Of a stretch of 64,000 nucleotides of DNA, positions 59,285 to 64,000 are shown one piece after another. The position numbers and the translations under genes were made by a program. Every line of letters starts with the position of its first letter. Position 1 is the stretch's first letter. This DNA comes from Candidatus Brocadia sp. WS118 (lineage in GTDB: Bacteria; Planctomycetota; Brocadiia; Brocadiales; Brocadiaceae), in NCBI GenBank assembly GCA_007618135.1, contig PHFX01000153.1, positions 1-64,000 of the forward strand, in the 5' to 3' direction. The notes beneath the pieces are model-generated. The model did no database searches. It worked only from the letters and a program-made list of their open reading frames with translations, and was not told the DNA's origin.

Positions 59285-60558
59285 ACCGATTACCACAGAT
59301 ATTCATACAAAATATTGGTCAATTGGTAACCGTTGCCGGCGCATCTCAAAGGCCGAAAACTTCCCGTGAGATGGATGATATCGGGATTATCCGGAATGGG
59401 GCCGTTTTCATACAGGACGGAATTTTTCGCGATGTAGGCACAACCAAAAGACTCCGGGAAAAATATCATAATAAAAATTTGAAGATCATTGACGCGGCTG
59501 GAAAACTTGCCTTACCCGGCTTTGTGGATAGCCATACCCATACTGTCTTTGGCGGCGACCGCGCTGAAGAGTTTGTCCAACGTATTCAAGGAGAAACGTA
59601 TTTAGAAATACTAAAAAAGGGAGGAGGTATATTAAAAACCGTCCATGACACCCGCAAGATAAAATTTCAAAAGCTTGTGGAGGTATCAAGGCAACACCTT
59701 GACACGATGCTTTTCCATGGCACAACTACAGCGGAAATTAAGACTGGATACGGACTTGACATAAACAGCGAACTAAAAATCCTTAACGTTATACATCATT
59801 TACAAAAAACACATCCTATGGATCTGGTAGCTACGTTTTTAGGCGCCCATGTGGTTCCTCCGGAATATCAATATGACCCTGACGCCTACGTTGAGTTACT
59901 TTGCAACATGCTGCCAAGAGTAAAGACGTATGCAACCTTTTGCGATACTTTTTGTGATGAGGGGGCCTTTGGTATAAAACAATCGGAGAAAATTCTCAAA
60001 AAGGCTGAGTCCCTCGGATTCAAATTAAAGATACATACCAATGAATTTAAGGATATCGGTGGTGTTTCCCTGGCTATTCGTTTAAGAGTGCTATCAGCAG
60101 ACCATCTTGACAATATTAAACAACGTGATATAGTAAAGCTAAAAGAGAGTGATGTACTCTGTGTTCTTTTACCAGGTGTGCCATTTTTTTTAATGAGAGA
60201 TACCTATGCGCCGGCACTAAGAATGATAGAGCATGGATTGCCCGTCGTATTGGCAACTGATTTTAATCCCGGCACATGTCCCTGTGGAAGCATGCAGATG
60301 ATCATCACCTTAGCATGTCTTAAGATGGGCATGACACCTGCTCAGGCAATTTGTGCTGCAACGATAAACGGGGCGCACGCCCTTGGCATGGCAAATCAGG
60401 TTGGCAGCATAGAAACGGGAAAACAGGCAGATATGATAATTCTTGATCTCGTGGATTATAATCAACTACCTTATTATTTTGGCAGGAATCATGTGGTAAT
60501 GACGATAAAGCATGGCAAGATCGTGATGGAAAACAATCAGTTCATGGCTGTATCGTAA
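59281..60558 (+). CDS. hutI: Imidazolonepropionase HutI
   Basis: 425 residues, amidohydrolase. DSHTHTVFGGDRAEEFVQRIQGETYLEILKKGGGIL has the metal-binding HTH and HutI signature. GTTTAEIKTGYGLDINSELKIL, FLGAHVVPPEYQYD, LKIHTNEF, SADHLDNI and ATDFNPGTCPCGSMQMI complete the active site. It hydrolyses imidazolone propionate in histidine breakdown. The other hut genes are not nearby; the only neighbour is mobA, so its real role may differ. Full length. Confidence 0.93.
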   Translation: MNRLPQIFIQNIGQLVTVAGASQRPKTSREMDDIGIIRNGAVFIQDGIFRDVGTTKRLREKYHNKNLKIIDAAGKLALPGFVDSHTHTVFGGDRAEEFVQRIQGETYLEILKKGGGILKTVHDTRKIKFQKLVEVSRQHLDTMLFHGTTTAEIKTGYGLDINSELKILNVIHHLQKTHPMDLVATFLGAHVVPPEYQYDPDAYVELLCNMLPRVKTYATFCDTFCDEGAFGIKQSEKILKKAESLGFKLKIHTNEFKDIGGVSLAIRLRVLSADHLDNIKQRDIVKLKESDVLCVLLPGVPFFLMRDTYAPALRMIEHGLPVVLATDFNPGTCPCGSMQMIITLACLKMGMTPAQAICAATINGAHALGMANQVGSIETGKQADMIILDLVDYNQLPYYFGRNHVVMTIKHGKIVMENNQFMAVS

Positions 60559-60622
60559 GCACGATTGTCGTGTGTCCCGTGAACTCAGGTCATCATACAA
60601 AACAGTTTAGGGAGGATATTTT

Positions 60623-61069
60623 ATGAAAGTGAACCGCTTTAAAAAGGGTTGGAGAGGGCTTTTCATTCTTTTCATTTTGGTACTGCTCTCCATTGGAACA
60701 TCCAATGGTAACCCATCCAGCGAAAAGAAAAAGGCAGAAACCGTAATGACCGGAATAACCATTGTGTCGCTGGATGCACCGCTACGGGCTTCCATTGGAA
60801 GAAAGGTCTATATTGAAGTCGTTGTTGGCAATGAGAGGGCAACAAAGGCAACAACCATCCTGACCGTAACATGCCCAACAACAAAACAGCAAATCGGCAG
60901 GGAAGCGGAAACGCTCGAAGGGCTGTCTTCACAGAAAATTACTTATAGCTGGAACACCGAAGGATTAAAAGAAGGAACTTATATTATCAGGGCCGAAGTG
61001 GAAAAGTTGCCAGATGAGACCGTTCTGGACGATAATGTGCGACAGATAGAAATACTCATACAACGGTAG
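60623..61069 (+). CDS. Secreted CARDB-like domain protein
   Basis: 148 residues. A signal peptide (KGWRGLFILFILVLLSIGTSNGN, about 8-31) is followed by one immunoglobulin-like CARDB domain: ASIGRKVYIEVVVGNERATKATTILTVTCPTTKQQIGREAETLEGLSSQKITYSWNTEGLKEGTYIIRAEVEKLPDETVLDDN. Such domains mediate adhesion or act as spacers in surface proteins; alone here it may be a periplasmic or surface accessory. AGGGAGGA lies before the ATG. It follows hutI by 64 bp but may be independent. Confidence 0.75.
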   Translation: MKVNRFKKGWRGLFILFILVLLSIGTSNGNPSSEKKKAETVMTGITIVSLDAPLRASIGRKVYIEVVVGNERATKATTILTVTCPTTKQQIGREAETLEGLSSQKITYSWNTEGLKEGTYIIRAEVEKLPDETVLDDNVRQIEILIQR

Positions 61070-61111
61070 GTAATGCTGCCATACATACGCAGCATAGCCG
61101 CAATCAAATCC

Positions 61112-61127
61112 CCCTTAAAAAAGGGGC
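61112..61127. terminator. Short hairpin downstream of the CARDB gene
   Basis: CCCCTT and AAGGGG form a 6-bp stem with a four-A loop, 43 bp after the stop codon. No T-run follows on the plus strand, so it may be a weak terminator or a member of the common CCCCCTTAAAAAAGGGG intergenic repeats. Confidence 0.35.
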
Positions 61128-61260
61128 AAGGGAGTTGTAAAAACTTGCAAAATAAAGAGGTTTCTACAGGATAATACCTTAACGGAAAATTCTTATCGAT
61201 CTGCAAAGATCATAATATTTGCGGCTCTTTTTATTCTGGATTAAGGCTTTATGGCGTGTG

Positions 61261-62103
61261 CTAATTGTTTTGCCCTTTCAACCGTTCGTATTCAGCAAAT
61301 TCTCTGTCAGCGTCAGATTGCATCCCTTTCTTTTTATAAGCAAGACCCAGGTTGTAGTGAATGTTTGCCATATTCGGTTCGGCGGCTGCAACTTTCTGGA
61401 ACTCCTTTATTGCCGCGTCATACATCCCCTTTTTACCATAATCAATCCCCCTCTCGTTGATCTTTTTAATGTCTAATTCATCAACCTTTACACTTTTTAT
61501 TTCTTCAGGTTTTTTCACTTCAGTTGCTCTTGGTGGATAAGAGGGCAAAGAAGATGTGATTTCTGTCTTTTCACGGTGAGAATCTTTCTTGCCTGTTGCT
61601 GTTTTAACCGTAGTCTGTTTCTTGGCACTCGCTTTCTTTTGCGTCGTTTTTGTACCCGATTTTTTTTGAGCAACCGATTTTGTTTTTTTGGGGGTACTCG
61701 CTACCGAGACCTTGTTTGATAACTTTTTATAGGCCACTTCCAAAGATCCCGTCTTTTTCTTTAATTTGGCATGCTCCTTTTCTAAAGCAGATTGTTTTAC
61801 TCTCATTTGTGCATGCGCCTTGCTCAGTTTGTCTTTCTCAGAGGCCAGCATGTTAACCCGTCCTTCAAGGTTTTGGTTCATAGCCTCAAGATTGTCTGAT
61901 TTTTGTTCCAGTTCGACTATCGTATGATGGAGACCAGCTTGAAATCGGGAAAAAGCGCTCCTTTTTATCCTTTCCGCCTGTTTTAAATACTTATACGAAT
62001 TTTCTTCACTGAGACCTGTTTTACCTGTAAGAGAAAGCAGTAATACAACAAAAAGCATTACGACTTCAGCACGATTAAACTTCTGAAATTTTCTGATCAT
62101 CAC
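61261..62103 (-). CDS. Exported coiled-coil protein with TPR repeats
   Basis: 280 residues. Signal peptide or anchor (VVMLFVVLLLSLTGKTGL, about 14-32), a long coiled coil (50-125, HHTIVELEQKSDNLEAMNQNLEGRVNMLASEKDKLSKAHAQM), a Lys/Thr-rich basic linker (130-170, TPKKTKSVAQKKSGTKTTQKK), and a C-terminal pair of TPRs (GIDYGKKGMYDAAIKEFQKVAAAEPNMANIHYNLGLAYKKKGMQSDADREFAEYERLKG). It resembles YbgF/CpoB-like envelope scaffold proteins in layout; exact role unknown. Confidence 0.8.
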   Translation of the reverse strand: MMIRKFQKFNRAEVVMLFVVLLLSLTGKTGLSEENSYKYLKQAERIKRSAFSRFQAGLHHTIVELEQKSDNLEAMNQNLEGRVNMLASEKDKLSKAHAQMRVKQSALEKEHAKLKKKTGSLEVAYKKLSNKVSVASTPKKTKSVAQKKSGTKTTQKKASAKKQTTVKTATGKKDSHREKTEITSSLPSYPPRATEVKKPEEIKSVKVDELDIKKINERGIDYGKKGMYDAAIKEFQKVAAAEPNMANIHYNLGLAYKKKGMQSDADREFAEYERLKGQNN

Positions 62104-62416
62104 GGTATTCTTCCTCCAGGAAAAGATGGAAGGTGACTATTTTTATCTAGTGTAGTTCTTCAAATTAACACAACAGACTTACGGATATTTGAGGATATAT
62201 TACCTTTCCTAATAAATTTTGCAAGCAATTTCAACCAAATTTTAAAAAATTGGACAAGGAATCCAATTCATTAATACCTTTCTTACTAAAGAGACTTATC
62301 AGTTGTTCACGTATTATTTTTTACGTTGACTTACTCTGTATCTATTCGGTAAAATTTCATTATTCAAATTTCTATTTTCTACTAACCCTCTACTAACCCT
62401 GAAGGAGTATCAGTAG
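62104..62416. other. Intergenic region, 313 bp
   Basis: Divergent gap between the TPR gene and the small Cys protein. It holds a promoter for the latter at 62326-62355. No other feature was seen. Confidence 0.5.
62326..62355 (+). promoter_or_regulatory. Sigma-70-like promoter of the small Cys protein gene
   Basis: TTGACT and TAAAAT separated by 18 bp, 61 bp before the ATG at 62417. Confidence 0.5.
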
Positions 62417-62608
62417 ATGAAAAATAAAAAAGCGAAAAAGAGCCTTTGTTTTGGATGCAATTACGCGATTGTTTTGGATGGTAAAATCGTTTTTTGTAAC
62501 ATCCTTATGCGTGACGTGGCTTATAAGTCTTGCACTGCCTTTGAGCGCAATTGGCAGATAGATGATATAGTTCCAGAAAAGACCAAGGAAAGAAAAAAAG
62601 AGCAGTAA
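62417..62608 (+). CDS. Small four-Cys protein
   Basis: 63 residues. LCFGCNYAIVLDGKIVFCNILMRDVAYKSCTAFERNW has four Cys (C-x2-C-x13-C-x11-C), compatible with zinc or Fe-S binding. The tail is highly charged (PEKTKERKKEQ). GAAGGAG lies before the ATG, a sigma-70-like promoter is upstream, and a strong terminator follows at 62644, so it is a monocistronic gene. Family not recognised. Confidence 0.7.
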   Translation: MKNKKAKKSLCFGCNYAIVLDGKIVFCNILMRDVAYKSCTAFERNWQIDDIVPEKTKERKKEQ

Positions 62609-62643
62609 GAAAAATGTGTAAATTAATGCGATATATGCAAACA

Positions 62644-62678
62644 AAAACGGGATAGTGCATGCAACACTATCCCGTTTT
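62644..62678. terminator. Strong intrinsic terminator (14-bp perfect stem)
   Basis: AAAACGGGATAGTG and CACTATCCCGTTTT pair perfectly with a 7-nt loop, so the right arm ends in T4 and the left in A4; it works in both directions. It ends the small Cys protein transcript. Confidence 0.85.
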
Positions 62679-62839
62679 GCTTTGTGGGAATTTGTTTCGA
62701 ATTTCCATAATTCTATCAACAACCTTCTTCATCCGTTGCGACCTTTACGGTTCCTCCCACCCCTTCCTTGGTCTCCTTTTCCCTGCTTTTATTTGAATGA
62801 TACTGGTAAGGTTTTAAACTCAAATGGTCTCAAATTTTA

Positions 62840-62868
62840 TTGACTAGATTTTTATTATATGGTATATT
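62840..62868 (+). promoter_or_regulatory. Sigma-70-like promoter of the dksA-like/lspA operon
   Basis: TTGACT and TATATT are separated by 17 bp. The leader to the DksA-like ATG at 63034 is about 160 nt, long enough for regulation, though no known riboswitch is recognised in it. Confidence 0.6.
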
Positions 62869-63033
62869 TATCCGATTATTTTTCCTCAAACAGATAAAAA
62901 TAGGAAACCTTGCGACCTTTTTAACATTACCAGACCTCCCAGACTGTGTTGCCTCAAAAGCTCATATACTACATGAACGGCTATAGAGTGCTTGTAAATG
63001 TGCTATTTCGTAATTTAATTCACGGAGAACAAA

Positions 63034-63408
63034 ATGAAAGAAGAATTTGCTCAGTTTAAAAAACTCCTCCTCTCTTTAAGGGAAAAACTCGTGGGAAAAG
63101 TGGATTCTATGCAAGGGGAGGCATTAAAAAGATCCAGGCAAGATGCGTCGGGAGATTTGTCCAATGTTCCGATACACATGGCAGACGTAGGCACGGACAA
63201 TTACGAAAGAGATCTTATGATTGAGCTCATCCAAAGCGGGGAAGAAAGCGTCCGCAATATTGATACAGCATTAGAAAAAATTGAGGAAGGCACGTTTGGT
63301 GTTTGTGAATTGTGCGGGAAAAAAATAAATAAGGAACGCTTAAAGGCCGTACCATATGCAAAGCTCTGTATCGACTGTCAAAGAGAAGAGGAGACCGATA
63401 GCGTTTAA
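63034..63408 (+). CDS. DksA/TraR-family zinc-finger protein
   Basis: 124 residues. Helical coiled-coil N-terminus (FAQFKKLLLSLREKLVGKVDSMQGEALKRSRQDASGDLS) with the DksA-like tip, then NYERDLMIELIQSGEESVRNIDTALEKIEEGTFGVCELCGKKINKERLKAVPYAKLCIDCQ, a four-Cys zinc finger. Such proteins act in the RNA polymerase secondary channel with ppGpp, or as general stress factors. The start has GGAG upstream. lspA begins 10 bp after the stop. Confidence 0.92.
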   Translation: MKEEFAQFKKLLLSLREKLVGKVDSMQGEALKRSRQDASGDLSNVPIHMADVGTDNYERDLMIELIQSGEESVRNIDTALEKIEEGTFGVCELCGKKINKERLKAVPYAKLCIDCQREEETDSV

Positions 63409-63418
63409 ATTATCTTCC

Positions 63419-63895
63419 ATGAAAGCCATAGCTACCTTTGTTATTACTGCCGCAGGTGGTGTTATCCTCGACATCGTATCAAAATGGTTGGTATTCACAA
63501 AATTAAAGGAATCTGACAAAATACCGTTAATTCCCGGATTAATCGATATCGTGCAAAGCAAAAATGAAGGCGTTGTTTTTGGGATGTTTCCCGGCAAAAC
63601 CAACGCCTTTATTGTTTTTTCAATCATAGCAATTGCTATAATTATCTATCTTTACATTAAGTCAGATAAGACACCGTTTACATCGAACCTCGCTTTAGGC
63701 CTTGTGCTGGCAGGGGCTATGGGAAACCTGTGGGATAGGATATGGTATGCCTATGTAAGGGATTTTATCGATTTCCATATCGGAAATAAATACCACTGGC
63801 CTACGTTTAATATTGCCGACAGCCTGATCTGCATTGGGATATCTTTTATGGTTTTTTGTTCCTTCCCGGCTTCAAAGACCCGACCAGCTAATTAA
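63419..63895 (+). CDS. lspA: Lipoprotein signal peptidase LspA
   Basis: 158 residues from the ATG at 63419; an in-frame upstream start would overlap the DksA-like gene. Four membrane helices. SKWLVFTKL, VQSKNEGVVFGMF, GAMGNLWDRIWYAYVRDFIDFH and the catalytic Asp pair (DFIDF and NIADSLICIG) are present. It removes signal peptides from lipoproteins, of which this window encodes two likely ones (GspD, the SsuA-type protein). Its stop codon overlaps the stop of the convergent aminotransferase gene. Confidence 0.94.
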   Translation: MKAIATFVITAAGGVILDIVSKWLVFTKLKESDKIPLIPGLIDIVQSKNEGVVFGMFPGKTNAFIVFSIIAIAIIIYLYIKSDKTPFTSNLALGLVLAGAMGNLWDRIWYAYVRDFIDFHIGNKYHWPTFNIADSLICIGISFMVFCSFPASKTRPAN

Positions 63896-64000
63896 AACCC
63901 ATTTCTTGTCAGATCACGATACCATTTTAATAATTCAAGAGTAACTTTCCCAGGTTTGCCGTTTCCAATTACCCGGCCATCGATTTTCACAACGGGAATA
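63892..64000 (-). CDS. Class IV aminotransferase (BCAT-like), 3' end only
   Basis: The last 35 codons of a gene that enters from the right edge: IPVVKIDGRVIGNGKPGKVTLELLKWYRDLTRNGF. The IDGRxIGxGKPGxxT segment is the typical C-terminus of branched-chain and D-amino acid aminotransferases. The stop TAA (63894-63892) lies inside the end of lspA. Confidence 0.75.
   Translation of the reverse strand, partial: IPVVKIDGRVIGNGKPGKVTLELLKWYRDLTRNGF

Larger units (their letters stand above)
62609..63033. other. Intergenic region, 425 bp
   Basis: Contains the terminator at 62644-62678, then about 160 bp without visible features, then a good promoter at 62840-62868 and a long leader before the DksA-like gene. 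Confidence 0.5.

Noticed and set aside
62653-62672. Terminator palindrome as a transposon end or phage att site
   Set aside because: It has the form and place of a bidirectional intrinsic terminator, and no flanking mobile gene is present.

Overview
The window looks like a chromosomal segment of an anammox-type planctomycete (Candidatus Brocadiales, Brocadia/Jettenia/Kuenenia-like). This is an inference from gene content. A division and cell wall (dcw) cluster runs from mraZ to ftsQ but has no ftsA or ftsZ. The window also carries Rnf genes, an adenosylcobalamin-dependent ribonucleotide reductase, a type II secretion block and several GT-C glycosyltransferases. No 16S rRNA or anammox-specific catabolic gene is present, so the assignment is not proven.

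Left end (1-5400) is a graveyard of mobile DNA. A complete IS3-family element abuts the 3' remnant of an IS630-family transposase. Next come a vapB antitoxin with a collapsed vapC, and then a decayed integron read on the minus strand. The integron has an intI pseudogene C-terminus, an attI-like junction, a frameshifted nuclease-like cassette, a well-formed attC, a two-gene nucleotidyltransferase cassette and a truncated GNAT cassette. Two small coiled-coil proteins close the region.

5760-16950 is a surface-glycan or protein-glycosylation locus. It holds two GT2 glycosyltransferases, a B12-binding radical SAM protein, a methyltransferase and three large GT-C membrane proteins, each fused to PA14 (carbohydrate-binding) domains.

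16957-24947 encodes a type II secretion block on the minus strand, in the order gspD, I, J, K, L-like, M-like, C-like, F. A tRNA-Leu(GAG) at 25.1 kb separates it from the dcw cluster (25380-39402): mraZ, rsmH, ftsL, ftsI, small unknown gene, murE, murF, mraY, ftsW, murG, murC, ddl, ftsQ. murD, murB, ftsA and ftsZ are missing from their usual places. Four 10-bp repeats at the mraZ promoter are textbook MraZ operators.

39.7-64 kb is mostly housekeeping: queA, class II nrdJ, yqeY-like, an SsuABC-type transporter with an Rrf2 regulator, ATP-type PEP carboxykinase, an orphan vapC, a HAD-YvcK fusion, nfi, scpB, rnfGDC, an aminotransferase, a parvulin, mobA-hutI, a CARDB-like secreted protein, a TPR protein, a small Cys protein, dksA-like, lspA and the 3' end of a class IV aminotransferase.

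The most distinctive items are the reverse-orientation integron relic, the PA14-fused glycosyltransferase trio, the HAD-YvcK fusion and a dcw operon that stops where ftsA/ftsZ would be.
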